A stretch of 64,000 nucleotides of DNA. Origin: Thermococcus sp. 18S1 (GTDB lineage Archaea > Methanobacteriota_B > Thermococci > Thermococcales > Thermococcaceae). Below the pieces are notes generated by a model. The model was given only the letters and a program-made list of their open reading frames with translations. It did not search any database and was not told the DNA's origin. The translations under genes and the position numbers were made by a program. The stretch lies in assembly GCF_012027645.1 (NCBI RefSeq), contig NZ_SNUU01000001.1:496001-560000 (forward strand), written 5' to 3'. Positions within the stretch are counted from its first letter, which is position 1; each line of letters opens with the position of its first letter. Positions 8,100-17,705 of the stretch are shown piece after piece.

Positions 8100-9353
8100 T
8101 TAAACCCCAAGTTTAAGTTTGACAACCGTCTCCACGTGGGGCGTGTGGGGGAACATGTCGATTCCCACCACAGCCTCTGGAGAGTAAACCCCTGCCAGTT
8201 CATCGAGGTTGGCCCTGAGGGTCTTTGGATTGCAGGAGACGTAAACGATGCTTTGCGGTTTGTCTTTTAAGATTTTCCTTATCAGTTTGGGATGCAATCC
8301 CGCTCTTGGCGGATCAACTATTACGGTATCGTATTCCGAAAGATTTTCAACATCCCTGTCCTGCCCAACCCTGAACACGGCGTCAACGCCGTTGAGCTCG
8401 GCGTTTTTATTCGCCATCTCCACCGCGAAGGGATTTATCTCGATTCCCTCAACGGAGAATCCCCTCTTGGCCAGATAGATGCCGAAGGTTCCAACTCCTG
8501 AGTACAGGTCAAGAACCCTCCCACCGTCAACGAGCTCCGCCACCCTGCGCACCAGGGTGACCGCCTGATGGCTGTTCGTCTGGAAGAAGCTGTTTGGATG
8601 GATTAGGTAGGTAACGTCATCGAGCCGCTCCCGTATGAACTCACTGCCCCAGAAGCGCTCTATCTCCCCGTAGGAGACGTCGCTCGGGGTCCTGTTCACG
8701 CTCCAGTACACCGAGTCCGCATAGTCAAAATAGTCGGGGAAGGACTCAGGGAGACTGCCCTCGGAGGTGACGAGGTTCACCATCAGCTCGCCCGTGAACT
8801 TGCCCTCACGGATGACGATGTAGCGCAAAAAGCCTTCGTTCTTCCGTATCTCGTACAGACTGGGCGCATGGTCCTCTATAAACTCCCTCAGGGAGCGGAG
8901 AACCCTCCCGCTGGATTCGCCGAAGACGGGGCACCACTCGATGTCAACCGCGTCCCACCACGTGCCGCGCCTCCTGAACCCAATTCCGTTCGTCGAAATG
9001 ACAACATCGATGCGGTTTCTGTGGCCGTAAATCACGGGCGATGGAATAACTTCGACGTCCATACCAAGAAGGGCCGAGAGCTTCTCCGCCTTGAACTCAA
9101 CCTGTCTCTCGTAGGGGATGTGCTGGAGAAGGCACCCGCCGCAGACTCCAAATCTGGGACACACCGGCTCCACTCTATGGGCTGAAGGTTCTACGACTTC
9201 AAAATCAGTGGCGGTTAGCTTTCGTTTTTTCTTCCGCCATTTTCTCACTTCAACAACGTCGCCGGGTGCGGTGAAAGGGACGTGGATTTCCCTCTTCCCC
9301 ACACGTACAATGCCCAGTCCCTCATGATCGAGCCTCTCAACGATTCCCCGCAT
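8100..9353 (-). CDS. RNA uracil-C5 methyltransferase (RlmD/TrmA-like, Fe-S)
   Basis: A SAM-dependent enzyme making 5-methyluridine in tRNA or rRNA. The 417-residue protein has an N-terminal OB/TRAM-like domain (about 1-55), an iron-sulfur cysteine cluster (CPRFGVCGGC, with a further Cys in EWCPVF), a Rossmann SAM motif (DLYSGVGTFG), the DPPRAG motif and the catalytic cysteine in SCNPKTL. Pyrococcus has two such paralogues, one for tRNA U54 and one for 23S rRNA, and I cannot tell from this sequence which one this is. The upstream in-frame ORF is longer, but GGAGGGTGGAGT immediately precedes the ATG at 9353. Confidence 0.88.
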   Translation of the reverse strand: MRGIVERLDHEGLGIVRVGKREIHVPFTAPGDVVEVRKWRKKKRKLTATDFEVVEPSAHRVEPVCPRFGVCGGCLLQHIPYERQVEFKAEKLSALLGMDVEVIPSPVIYGHRNRIDVVISTNGIGFRRRGTWWDAVDIEWCPVFGESSGRVLRSLREFIEDHAPSLYEIRKNEGFLRYIVIREGKFTGELMVNLVTSEGSLPESFPDYFDYADSVYWSVNRTPSDVSYGEIERFWGSEFIRERLDDVTYLIHPNSFFQTNSHQAVTLVRRVAELVDGGRVLDLYSGVGTFGIYLAKRGFSVEGIEINPFAVEMANKNAELNGVDAVFRVGQDRDVENLSEYDTVIVDPPRAGLHPKLIRKILKDKPQSIVYVSCNPKTLRANLDELAGVYSPEAVVGIDMFPHTPHVETVVKLKLGV

Positions 9354-9461
9354 ACTCCACCCTCCCCGATACGCTTTATAAACCTGCCCTTGGATACCTG
9401 CCAACCATGCTCACGGAAGGTTTATTTAGTTCGTTAACGTAACTAGTAACGGTGCCACCGA

Positions 9462-9677
9462 ATGTTCGGCAGGCGTAAAGATGCCGTGTATAAGATACTA
9501 GTCACAAAAAAGAGGGCGGTCGCCCTCCAGAGTCTGAGCGCTGAACTCGAAACACCCGCACCCGCGGTCTTTAGGGCCGTGAAGGAGCTGGAATCCGACG
9601 GTCTCGTTGAGGTCTTCTACGGCCAAGACAAGGCCGCCATAATGGTTCGCGCCAAAACAATAGGGGACTACATCTGA
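9462..9677 (+). CDS. Small winged-helix DNA-binding protein
   Basis: A 71-residue protein that is essentially one winged helix-turn-helix: an N-terminal helix, a HTH around residues 23-45 (LSAELETPAPAVFRAVKELE) and a beta wing (LVEVFYGQDKAAIMV). Such single-domain proteins usually act as transcription regulators. It is followed after 51 bp by the MinD-like ATPase on the same strand and may be co-transcribed with it. The start has GGTGCC 5 nt upstream. The target is unknown. Confidence 0.7.
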   Translation: MFGRRKDAVYKILVTKKRAVALQSLSAELETPAPAVFRAVKELESDGLVEVFYGQDKAAIMVRAKTIGDYI

Positions 9678-9728
9678 TCCCCATTCAATAATTTTCTTTT
9701 GGAATTAACGCAACCGGAGGCCTAGTTA

Positions 9729-10562
9729 ATGGTATCAATAGTCATCACAGGGAGGGGAGGTGCGGGAAAAACAACGATGAGCGCAAATCTGAGTACGTAC
9801 TTCTCACGGAGGGGCTACCGCTCGCTCGTCGTGGACGGTGACCTGTATCTCCCAAAGCTCGCCTTTCACTTCGGGATATACAACCCCCAGTACAACATCC
9901 ACACCCTTCTGAAGAATCCCAACATGAGGGTTGTTCAGGCGGTGTACCACGATCCCAGAACGGGCGTTGACATACTCCCGGGCAGCTCGAAGCTCTACGA
10001 CGTCATCAACCTGGATCAGAAAAGACTGAGGGAGATAGTGAGGGAGATTGGAACCAGATACAGGGTTACCGTAATAGACTCCCCCGTCGGCATACCATTT
10101 GACACCATCTCGACCTTCCGGCTCGCCCAGTACCAGCTCATCATAGTGGAGATAGAGCGCTGCCCGATACACTCCGTCCACAGGATGATCGAAAACGAGG
10201 TCGTGAAGCTTAAATCGCTGGGGGACGCGTACGGCCTCAAGGTCGGCGTGATACTCAACAAGGTGCGGGAATCGTCCCAAAGCGTGGACGATATAATCGA
10301 CTTCCTCGAGTACAGCGTGGACGTGCCCGTGGTCGGCGTCATACCCTTCGATCACAGGGTTCCCGAGGCGACGAACTACGGAAGGCCGGTCATCGACTAC
10401 GCGCCCCACACCAAGGCATCGCGGGCGATAGCCGAGAGCGGCGACATCCTGAACGACTGGATATTCGGAAGGGAGAAAAGAGAAGGTACACTCCACAGGC
10501 TCTACGAGGCGATAATCTCATTCCTCCGCTCCGGTCGAGTTCCTGCGGGCAAAAAGCTCTGA
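9729..10562 (+). CDS. MinD/ParA-like P-loop ATPase
   Basis: A 277-residue ATPase with the deviant Walker A motif of the MinD/ParA/Mrp group (GRGGAGKTT, 7-15), a switch/Walker B region ([13 protein letters not shown] and VTVIDSPVG) and an adenine-binding segment near LNKV. Members position protein complexes, DNA or surface appendages through ATP-dependent dimerisation. No membrane-targeting helix of bacterial MinD type is obvious and no MinE or ParB partner is adjacent. GGAGGCC precedes the ATG. Its 3' end overlaps the convergent pyrE gene by 45 bp. Cargo cannot be inferred. Confidence 0.8.
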   Translation: MVSIVITGRGGAGKTTMSANLSTYFSRRGYRSLVVDGDLYLPKLAFHFGIYNPQYNIHTLLKNPNMRVVQAVYHDPRTGVDILPGSSKLYDVINLDQKRLREIVREIGTRYRVTVIDSPVGIPFDTISTFRLAQYQLIIVEIERCPIHSVHRMIENEVVKLKSLGDAYGLKVGVILNKVRESSQSVDDIIDFLEYSVDVPVVGVIPFDHRVPEATNYGRPVIDYAPHTKASRAIAESGDILNDWIFGREKREGTLHRLYEAIISFLRSGRVPAGKKL

Positions 10563-11078
10563 AACCGTGACAAGGGGCATAAACCTGTACTTCTTCCCTA
10601 TCCTCTCGCCTGCCCCCTCTTCCCTGTCAACAACCACGCTTATGGCGACTATCTCAGCTCCAGCCTTCTCCAGAACCTCAGCGGCTTTCAGAACGCTCCC
10701 GCCGGTGGTCGTCACGTCCTCGACCAGGAGAATCTTCTCGCCGGGCTTTACCTCTCCCTCGATCTGGCTCCCCGTGCCGTGCCCCTTGGGCTTCTTGCGG
10801 ACTATGACGAGGGGCTTTCCGGTTTCCAGAGATAGGGCCGTCGCTATCGGCACGGCTCCAAGCTCCGGGCCGGCGACGCGGTCGAACTCTATGCCAAGCG
10901 CTCTGGCCTTCTCAGCCATCAGCCTCGCGATTATCCTCAGCGCCCCGGGATTCGTGGAGAGCTTTTTGACGTTGATGTAGTAGTCGCTCTCCCTGCCGGA
11001 GGTGAGGACGAAGCGGCCGAAGAGTATGGCTTCCTCGGAGAAGAACATGTCGATGAGCTGGCCTTTCATATCCCCCAT
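10518..11078 (-). CDS. pyrE: Orotate phosphoribosyltransferase
   Basis: Converts orotate and PRPP to orotidine-5'-phosphate in de novo pyrimidine synthesis. The type I phosphoribosyltransferase PRPP motif is clear ([12 protein letters not shown]), as are the orotate-site [11 protein letters not shown] loop and the N-terminal [17 protein letters not shown] segment. ATG at 11078 (GGGTG at 7-nt spacing) is preferred over GTG at 11087 or ATG at 11069, giving 186 residues; family alignments would allow 11069 too. The stop lies inside the 3' end of the convergent MinD-like gene. Confidence 0.95.
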   Translation of the reverse strand: MGDMKGQLIDMFFSEEAILFGRFVLTSGRESDYYINVKKLSTNPGALRIIARLMAEKARALGIEFDRVAGPELGAVPIATALSLETGKPLVIVRKKPKGHGTGSQIEGEVKPGEKILLVEDVTTTGGSVLKAAEVLEKAGAEIVAISVVVDREEGAGERIGKKYRFMPLVTVSELFARRNSTGAEE

Positions 11079-11184
11079 TTTGAACACCCTTATGTAAATC
11101 TCTCGGCAGTTCCAAAGGAAAATCTACACGAGATTTAAAAAAGTTGGGGCCAACGTTAATAAGGGGAATGGTTGAGAAAATACC

Positions 11185-11928
11185 ATGCTCACGCCGGAAA
11201 AAGTCATCGAGTACTACTTCGGAATCATAACCGTAGTTGGCGGTCTCTCCGTTCTGCTGGCGGTCAAGTACACCCTCCGGAGATGGCGCTCCTTCCCGGA
11301 GAGCGGCTGGAAGGTTCAATCCTTCGCCCTCGGCATCCTCGGTCTGGTCGTGGCATCGTTCCTTGAGGCGCCCCTCCTGTTCCTCAATACGTGGATTGCG
11401 CTGGCCTTCGCGGCGGGGATAATCGAGGAGTCGGTGAAGCTCCTGCCCCTGAAGTTCTTCGGACACTCACCGGAATGGGAGAGGTGGAAGCTGGTCATCG
11501 GAGCGGGCCTCTTCCTGGGCGTTGTGGAGGGAATAATGTACACCGCGGGAATCTTCGCCCTGAACCAAGAACCGTACCTGGTGGCCGTTAGAATAGTGCT
11601 TATGGGACTGCACACCATATGGGCGGCCATTTCAGTCGGCTTCCTGCTCGGTGAGAGGGGATGGAAACGCTTCACGGGACTGGCCTTCTCGATGATAGCG
11701 CATGCCCTCTACGACCTCCCCTCCCTGGCGATGGTGGACGGCTACTCCGGAACCGTTGTGGCGTATCTGGCCGGACTCTCAACGGGCTTCCTTCTCGTGA
11801 CACCGCTGATGGCAAAGAAGGCCGCCGAGATGGCCGGGAGACTGGTTCCAGAGGAAGACGAAGAATCCAGCGAAGTTCAGGAAAACATTGAAGAAACGGG
11901 AGAAAACGAAGTCACCTCTTGGCCTTAA
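11185..11928 (+). CDS. PrsW-family intramembrane metalloprotease
   Basis: A 247-residue polytopic membrane protein with about seven hydrophobic segments and the PrsW/CPBP signature: Glu81-Glu82-x-x-Lys85 (IIEESVKLL), Glu115 (GVVEGIMY), His143 (MGLHTIW) and His173 (IAHALYD), the likely zinc ligands and catalytic residues. A highly acidic C-terminal tail follows from about residue 220. PrsW cleaves anti-sigma factors in Bacillus; archaeal substrates are unknown. The 3' end overlaps the convergent DNA ligase gene by 17 bp. The ribosome binding site is weak. Confidence 0.8.
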   Translation: MLTPEKVIEYYFGIITVVGGLSVLLAVKYTLRRWRSFPESGWKVQSFALGILGLVVASFLEAPLLFLNTWIALAFAAGIIEESVKLLPLKFFGHSPEWERWKLVIGAGLFLGVVEGIMYTAGIFALNQEPYLVAVRIVLMGLHTIWAAISVGFLLGERGWKRFTGLAFSMIAHALYDLPSLAMVDGYSGTVVAYLAGLSTGFLLVTPLMAKKAAEMAGRLVPEEDEESSEVQENIEETGENEVTSWP

Positions 11929-13591
11929 ACCGCTCCTGGAACTCGTAGAGCTGGGCTATGCGCTCGATAGTGTCCGCTTCCTCCGGACTCTTGTCCTCCC
12001 TCAAAGCGACGTAGCGCGGGAAGCGGAGGGCAAAGCCGCTCTCGTACTTCGGACTCTTCTGTATCTCCTGGTAGGTGACCTGGATAACGACCTTCGGCTC
12101 TATCTCGACGTACTTGCCCTCCTCACGGACTATGAGGGGCTTGAGCATCTTGGTGAACTCGGCCAGGTCTTCATCGGTAAAGCCGCTCCCGACCTTTCCG
12201 ACCGGGACGAACTCGCCGCTGTGGGGATCAAAGGCCGCAACCAGGAAGGAGCCGAGGAGATGCGCGCGCCTTCCTTCACCCCATTCGGCGCCTATTATAA
12301 CGAGGTCGAGGTCCTCCATCGTGGGCTTTATCTTGAGCCACTTCTTGCCCCTGTTTCCGGGCTCGTAAACCGAATCCAGACGCTTCGCCATCAGTCCCTC
12401 GTGGCCGAGCTCAAGGGCGCGCTGGTAGAACTCCTCCGCCTCGTCGGCGTTATCCGTGACAAGCTGTTCAGCCAGCCTTATCCGCTCGTTCGGGGAGATT
12501 ATTCCCTCAAGTTTTTCTCTGCGCTCGGAGAACGGGGTGTCTATCAGCCCCTCACCGTCAATGTAGAGGACGTCGAAGAGGTTCAGCTCCAGAGGGATTT
12601 TTTCCACCATCTCCTCGATGTTGTACTTTCTCCTGAAGCGCCTCAGCACGTACTGGAAGGGTCTGGGCTTTCCTTCCTCGCCCACGGCAACGAGTTCGCC
12701 CTCCACGATGGCCTTTTCAGCTTTTACGCTCTCAAGAACCGCCGAGACCACGTCGGGTATTGACTTCGTCACGTTCTCCAGCCTGCGGGAGTATATAACA
12801 ACCCTGTCGCCGTCCTTGTGGACCTGAACGCGTGCGCCGTCGTACTTTATCTCGAACGCCGCCTCTCCACCCATCTCTGCCAGAGCCTCCTTCACATTGG
12901 CCGCGTTCTGGGCAAGCATCGGTCTTATGGGCTTGCCCACCTGAATTCTGACCTTTGAGAGGCCCTCGTTGCCCTCAAGCTTGGCCACCTTCGCCACGTA
13001 TCCGAAGTCGCTCGTGAGCATGTAGGCCCTCTCGACGAGCTCGGCCTTGACTCCAAAGGCGCTCGCTATGGCGTCCCTCATGAGTCCCTCGGCAACGCCG
13101 GTTCTCATCGTTCCCAGAACCGTTCTGGCGAGGTACTTGCCCTCCTCGGGCTGTGCATCCATAAAGAGGTTGGCCAGGTACTTCAGCTTTCTGTCCTGAC
13201 TCCCCTGCCCGCTCGCCTCTGCTATCTTAATGAACGTGCCGTAAACACGCTTTATCGTGAGGGGCTGGGAGAAGAAGCTCTTCTGCTTTTTCTTCTTCAG
13301 GGCTAGGGCGACGCTCTCACCGAGGTCTCCGGTGTCCCTCACCGAGTTCTCTATCTCCCTCTCGGGAACGCCGGTTGCCATGGAAACGGCCTTTATGAGG
13401 AGTTTCTCGCCAACCCCAAGCTCTCTCTCATCCCAGTCGGGAAATACCTTTCCGAGAATGAGGTACGGTATTATCTCAAGGAGCTCATCGGGGGTTCTCT
13501 TCAGAAAATCGGAGACGAATCTCGTCTTGAGGGTCTTGAGTGTCGTTTTTTCAAGGCGTCTGTAAAGGTCGGCCAGTTCGGCATATTTCAT
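11912..13591 (-). CDS. lig: ATP-dependent DNA ligase
   Basis: Seals nicks in DNA replication and repair. The 559-residue protein has the archaeal three-domain plan: a DNA-binding domain (about 1-215), a nucleotidyltransferase domain with adenylated Lys249 in KYDGAR, and an OB domain with the closing conserved tail. QKSFF at 103-107 is the known PCNA-binding motif of Thermococcales ligases. GTG at 13600 is in frame, but the ATG at 13591 follows GGTGGTG, and homologues begin at the equivalent residue. It lies just downstream of the pantoate kinase gene on the same strand (42-bp gap). Confidence 0.97.
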   Translation of the reverse strand: MKYAELADLYRRLEKTTLKTLKTRFVSDFLKRTPDELLEIIPYLILGKVFPDWDERELGVGEKLLIKAVSMATGVPEREIENSVRDTGDLGESVALALKKKKQKSFFSQPLTIKRVYGTFIKIAEASGQGSQDRKLKYLANLFMDAQPEEGKYLARTVLGTMRTGVAEGLMRDAIASAFGVKAELVERAYMLTSDFGYVAKVAKLEGNEGLSKVRIQVGKPIRPMLAQNAANVKEALAEMGGEAAFEIKYDGARVQVHKDGDRVVIYSRRLENVTKSIPDVVSAVLESVKAEKAIVEGELVAVGEEGKPRPFQYVLRRFRRKYNIEEMVEKIPLELNLFDVLYIDGEGLIDTPFSERREKLEGIISPNERIRLAEQLVTDNADEAEEFYQRALELGHEGLMAKRLDSVYEPGNRGKKWLKIKPTMEDLDLVIIGAEWGEGRRAHLLGSFLVAAFDPHSGEFVPVGKVGSGFTDEDLAEFTKMLKPLIVREEGKYVEIEPKVVIQVTYQEIQKSPKYESGFALRFPRYVALREDKSPEEADTIERIAQLYEFQERFKAKR

Positions 13592-13633
13592 CTTCACCAC
13601 CTGGACAGGTTAGGAAGAAGGAGATAAAAGGGT

Positions 13634-14536
13634 TTAGCCGACCCACCTTCCCACCACGGGCCTGCCCCCGTGGATTCCGGTCACATCGTAGGGCAGACCG
13701 AGATCGGCCAGGAGGTTCTTCGCTCCCTCGACCTCTTCCTTCCGGAGAAGGGCAAAGAGACCCCTGCCCAGCATTATCATGGAACCGGGATTTCTAAGTA
13801 CTCTATCAAGCTCCCCCGCCAGTTCAAGGAGCTCTCCGTTCAGAAGGCCCGTTTTCTCGGCGAATTCCCTCGCCAGAACCATCATCCTTTCCGGACTCGG
13901 CTCCCGGAGGAGCTTCTCAAGTGCCTCCTTTCCCTCGCGCTCTATGACCTTCACAACGTCGCCGTCCAGAACTTCCCTCGTTGATAGCCTTCCAAGAGGA
14001 ACCACGAGAACCCGGTAGTCCTCGAAGAAAAGGTTGTCAACGACACCAATTCCCGGGCCGCCCGCCTTAACGCGAACTTCTATCCCGCCGGCGAGCTGGG
14101 CTACGACGTCCCCGAGGCCGCCCCTGTTGAGGACCTCGTACTTGTGCGCTATCTGAGCGGCCCTAAGCCACGTCCCGCCGAAGGTGTAGCTTAACGCCAA
14201 GGCCGTCCCCAGGGCGCCGCCGGCGCTGTTGCCGAAGCCGTATCCGTTCGGAAAATCGAAGTACTGCCAGATTTCAACCTCTCCATGGAAATCCTCGGGA
14301 ACGAGTTCATCCGCGACGGAGTAGCTTATGATTGCCCTTTTCTTCTCAACCGGCTCGCCGTTGAAGGCTATGTGTACGTGCCTCTCAAGGGAGCCCTCCT
14401 CGACACTCGCGAAGACGTTGACACCCTTGTCGAGGTTCACCCCCGCCCCGAGGGAGCCTGCCCTGAGCGGGTCATCGTGAAAGGCCGGGATGAAAAAAGC
14501 CGTTATGTGAGCCGGAACGAAAGCCCTGACGAGCAC
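13634..14536 (-). CDS. Pantoate kinase (GHMP family)
   Basis: Phosphorylates pantoate to 4-phosphopantoate, the first of the two archaeal steps that replace bacterial PanC on the way to coenzyme A. The 300-residue protein has the GHMP ATP-binding loop (GYGFGNSAGGALGTALAL, about 105-122), an N-terminal VPAHITAFF motif typical of COG1829, and a late conserved GRGLFAL segment. The start is GTG with GGAGGTG 6 nt upstream. The partner phosphopantothenate synthetase is not in this window. Confidence 0.92.
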   Translation of the reverse strand: MLVRAFVPAHITAFFIPAFHDDPLRAGSLGAGVNLDKGVNVFASVEEGSLERHVHIAFNGEPVEKKRAIISYSVADELVPEDFHGEVEIWQYFDFPNGYGFGNSAGGALGTALALSYTFGGTWLRAAQIAHKYEVLNRGGLGDVVAQLAGGIEVRVKAGGPGIGVVDNLFFEDYRVLVVPLGRLSTREVLDGDVVKVIEREGKEALEKLLREPSPERMMVLAREFAEKTGLLNGELLELAGELDRVLRNPGSMIMLGRGLFALLRKEEVEGAKNLLADLGLPYDVTGIHGGRPVVGRWVG

Positions 14537-14605
14537 TCTCTCACCTCCGAGAAGAGGGTCGAACCTTTGCCTTTTAAAAGTGGCGAGAAAAGGAAAAGGG
14601 AAAGT

Positions 14606-16264
14606 TCACTCTTCAACCACGTATATCGGCACCTTGCCGTGGGGTATGCCGTACTTCTTGCCGTACCACTCGCTGAGGACGTACCAGGCAACAACCAGGA
14701 GCACCAGGCCAAGCGGAAGGAGTATCGCCCAGCTCCTGATACCGAGGCCAAAGAGGACGTAGAGCACCGCACCTATCGACGCGACGGTGAATGCGTAGGG
14801 TATCTGCGTGGTAACGTGGTCTATGTGGTCGGAACCGCTGAACATCGAACTCATGATGGTTGTATCGCTTATCGGGGAGCAGTGGTCGCCGAATATCGAG
14901 CCGGTGAAGGTGGCTCCGATGGTGGCGAAGACTATCTCGTTGACATGGCCGTTGGTGAAGGCGAGGCTGAGCTGGACACCGAGCGGGACCATGATGGCGA
15001 AGGTTCCCCAGCTGGTTCCGGTGGTGAAGGCGACGAACATCGCCGCGAGGAACATTATGAGCGGCATCCAGGGACCGAGGTCCTTCCCCAGGCCTGTGGC
15101 GAGGTCTATGATGTAGGTACCGGTTCCAACTGCATCGGCGGCGGTACCGAGGCTCCAGGCGAGGACAAGGATGGTGTTGGCGAAGAGCATCTGCTTCATT
15201 CCCCTGACGACGGTGTCCTCCCACTCCTCAATGTTCATCTTCTTCCTGCCGAGGAGCATTATGCTGGCGACGAGGACCATTGTGAAGCTTCCCCAAAGGA
15301 GCGCCGTTGCGGCGTCAGCCTCACGGAAGGACTCGATAAAGCTGTAGTTGAGGAAGTTGACGCTGAAGGGGTTCTCAAGCTCGGTCCACCACCCGAGGTC
15401 CTGGCTGTAGGCTTCAAGGTTCGCCGCACCCGTGTACCACAGGCCTATCATTGAAACGAAGACCAAGACAAGGATCGGTATCACGAAGTCCCAGAGGTTG
15501 CCTCCCTCTTTGGGCGTGCCGAGGTCGACCTCCGTGGTCATGAGCGGCTTGGCGCCGTCGCGGAGAACTTTGCCCTCAGTCCTGGCGCGCATCTCAGCCT
15601 TGAGCATGGTTCCGTAGTGCCTGTGAGTGTATGCAACTATCAGAACCAGAATTATCGCGAGTATCGAGTAGAACCTGAAGGGAACGCTGGAGAGCCAGGC
15701 ATCGTAGGAGTTGTAAGTGATTCCAAAGTTTTCGAATCCCGAGCCGATCATGGCCAGCTCATAGCCTATCCACGTCGAGATTAAGGCCAGACCGGCCACC
15801 GGAGCCGCCGTTGAGTCGTCTATGTAGGCCAGCATCTCACGGGAAACGCGGGTCCTGTCGGTGATGGGCCTCATGGTGTTGCCGACGATGATGGTGTTGG
15901 TATAGTCATCGAAGAACACGAGGACGCCCATTAACCATCCCAGAACCGATGCACCCCTGCTCGTCTTCACCCTCTTTGAAAGCGCCCTCGCCAGGGCATG
16001 GACTCCGCCCGACTTGTATATCAAACCGACGCCCGCACCGATGAGGAAGTCAAAGATGAGTATCCTCGCGTTCCAGTCATCGGTGACGCTGCCCACTATC
16101 CACTCCAGGGTCTGGGTCGTTCCAGTCACCGGATTCCAGCCTGCAATCATCAATCCACCAATCCAAACACCTGCGAACAGCGCCAAGACGACCCTCTTCG
16201 TCCATATCGCCAAGATAATAGCCACCAGGGGCGGCAGCAGAGACAGTATTCCAAAGTCCGACAC
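14606..16264 (-). CDS. Na+/H+ antiporter, NhaC family
   Basis: A polytopic membrane transporter of 552 residues with some twelve or more hydrophobic segments. The NhaC hallmark regions are present: a first helix SLLPPLVAIILAIWTKRV, the FFDDYTNTIIVGNTMRP loop with conserved acidic residues, and GDHCSPISDTTIMSS. Family members exchange Na+ for H+ or take up substrates with Na+; either would suit a marine Thermococcus that uses Na+ bioenergetics. The open frame extends 39 codons further, but GGAGGTG stands 5 nt before GTG at 16264, which starts the first membrane helix correctly. A palindrome lies just upstream. Confidence 0.9.
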   Translation of the reverse strand: MSDFGILSLLPPLVAIILAIWTKRVVLALFAGVWIGGLMIAGWNPVTGTTQTLEWIVGSVTDDWNARILIFDFLIGAGVGLIYKSGGVHALARALSKRVKTSRGASVLGWLMGVLVFFDDYTNTIIVGNTMRPITDRTRVSREMLAYIDDSTAAPVAGLALISTWIGYELAMIGSGFENFGITYNSYDAWLSSVPFRFYSILAIILVLIVAYTHRHYGTMLKAEMRARTEGKVLRDGAKPLMTTEVDLGTPKEGGNLWDFVIPILVLVFVSMIGLWYTGAANLEAYSQDLGWWTELENPFSVNFLNYSFIESFREADAATALLWGSFTMVLVASIMLLGRKKMNIEEWEDTVVRGMKQMLFANTILVLAWSLGTAADAVGTGTYIIDLATGLGKDLGPWMPLIMFLAAMFVAFTTGTSWGTFAIMVPLGVQLSLAFTNGHVNEIVFATIGATFTGSIFGDHCSPISDTTIMSSMFSGSDHIDHVTTQIPYAFTVASIGAVLYVLFGLGIRSWAILLPLGLVLLVVAWYVLSEWYGKKYGIPHGKVPIYVVEE

Positions 16265-16277
16265 GGTTTCACCTCCA

Positions 16278-16294
16278 ATGGGTTTCAAACCCAT
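16278..16294 (-). promoter_or_regulatory. Palindrome at the nhaC transcription start
   Basis: ATGGGTTT-C-AAACCCAT is a perfect 8-bp inverted repeat with a 1-nt centre. The likely TATA box (complement of 16301-16313, TTTATATATT) would place the start site near 16280-16285, so the palindrome overlaps it and ends close to the ribosome binding site. It looks like a repressor operator; an mRNA hairpin is the alternative. The 270 bp upstream of this, to 16572, show nothing I can identify. Confidence 0.5.
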
Positions 16295-16572
16295 AAATAT
16301 CGGCAATATATAAATTTTCCTGGAATATTTTTGACGTATCGTCAGCCCTTCGAAAATCCTGCTGAACTGCCATGAAGACAAATGGCACTACATGACCACC
16401 TTGGTGAACATTCCTGTTGCCCTGCATCATGAGATACCTTCAAGTACATTAATGCGCACCACCACCATAAAAACCTTTCTCAGAAAAAGCTTCACAGAAA
16501 TCCGGAAAGGCCTTAACAAAAGCCAGATGTTTCCCGTTCACTCGGAATAGTAATTGAAAGGTGAAGGGAGGT

Positions 16573-17160
16573 TCATAGTGAGGAACCTATGAGCTCCCCC
16601 AGCCTAAGGAAGTCCTTTCTGAGTTCCTCCTTTATGGGTGGCCGGTAGAGTGCGGCGGCCGGGTGATACATCGGCATTATGATTATCTTCCCAAAGAGGG
16701 TATGCGCCTCGAAGGTTTTTCCGTGTATCTTGCTTATGGGTTCGGGATCAAAGCCGAACTTCTCCAGGATGTATCTCATGGAGTGCCTGCCGAGAGGAAC
16801 TATAACCCTGGGTCGGATGACGTCTATCTGCCTGTCGAGGTAGGGGGAGCAGGCCTTTATTTCATCCTCCATCGGGTCGCGGTTCTCGGGCGGACGGCAC
16901 TTGACTATGTTCGTTATGTAAACCTCCTCCCGGGTGAGACCGATCTCCGCTAGAAGCTCGTCGAGTACCTTTCCCGCCCTCCCGACAAAGGGAAGCCCCT
17001 TCTGGTCCTCCCAGTAGCCCGGCGCTTCGCCGACGAACATCACCTTGGCGTCGTAGCTCCCGGAGCCGGGAACGGCGTTGGTTCTAAGGCTTCCAAGCCG
17101 ACATTTCTGACAGTCCCTTATGCGCTCCTCAAGCTTCCTCATGAGTTCTTCCTTCCCCAT
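16573..17160 (-). CDS. Uracil-DNA glycosylase, family 4 (Fe-S)
   Basis: Removes uracil formed by cytosine deamination, a frequent lesion at high temperature. The 195-residue protein shows the family-4 signature: four cysteine ligands of a [4Fe-4S] cluster (Cys17, Cys20, Cys88, Cys104), the catalytic motif GEAPG (44-48) and the DNA-binding motif MYHPAA near residue 162. The ATG has GAGGTG upstream. It follows the 116-residue hypothetical gene by 9 bp on the same strand, so they form an operon. Confidence 0.95.
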   Translation of the reverse strand: MGKEELMRKLEERIRDCQKCRLGSLRTNAVPGSGSYDAKVMFVGEAPGYWEDQKGLPFVGRAGKVLDELLAEIGLTREEVYITNIVKCRPPENRDPMEDEIKACSPYLDRQIDVIRPRVIVPLGRHSMRYILEKFGFDPEPISKIHGKTFEAHTLFGKIIIMPMYHPAAALYRPPIKEELRKDFLRLGELIGSSL

Positions 17161-17169
17161 GGGAGCACC

Positions 17170-17520
17170 TCATGAGAGCGTCTTCTGGGAGAGATAAGCT
17201 TTGAGGAACTCAACCCATGCGGTGTAGTAGCCCTTCTCGTACTCGTCCCTGAACTCGTGCTCGAGGATTCCTTGGAAGTGCTCGAGGAGCTTTTCCGCCT
17301 TCTCCCTGTCGTGCTCGCCGATGAGCTGGACTATGAGGGCGTTGGGGTCGTTGTCCTTTATGGCGCTCATGAAGCCGTTTATGGCCTTGCCGTAGCCCCT
17401 GCCCCACTCATCGGGGCCGGCCATCTTCTGAAGTTTCTCCAAGTGCGCCTTGGCCCTGGAAAAGTCCCGCTTTAGCAGAGCCCTCAGGAACATCTCCATT
17501 CGCATCTCTCTCGCCGGCAT
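17170..17520 (-). CDS. Conserved hypothetical helical protein
   Basis: A 116-residue, probably all-alpha cytosolic protein starting MPAREMRMEMFLRALLKRDF; no characterised domain is recognised. The frame is open for 80 more codons upstream, but that extension has non-coding character and GGTGG lies just before the ATG at 17520. It is the first gene of a two-gene unit with uracil-DNA glycosylase (9-bp gap), so a role in nucleic acid metabolism is possible but unproven. It is divergent from the tetraether synthase gene across a 185-bp promoter region. Confidence 0.7.
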   Translation of the reverse strand: MPAREMRMEMFLRALLKRDFSRAKAHLEKLQKMAGPDEWGRGYGKAINGFMSAIKDNDPNALIVQLIGEHDREKAEKLLEHFQGILEHEFRDEYEKGYYTAWVEFLKAYLSQKTLS

Positions 17521-17705
17521 TCTACCACCTCTCCAAGGATAGTATTGCCGGCTTTTAACGGTTTCCAAGATCGAGCGGTTCCGTGGGATACCCACATATG
17601 ACCCATACCTATGCAGGAAAATTTGCATATTTACGCAAAAGCTTTTATACCCCGGGATTGGAGAAATAAGCAGACAGAGAGAAGTCAAACGCAGGGGTGA
17701 AACCC

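Noticed and set aside
16330-16572. Search for a small gene or RNA between nhaC and the glycosylase gene
   Set aside because: No open frame with a ribosome binding site and no box or stem pattern was found.
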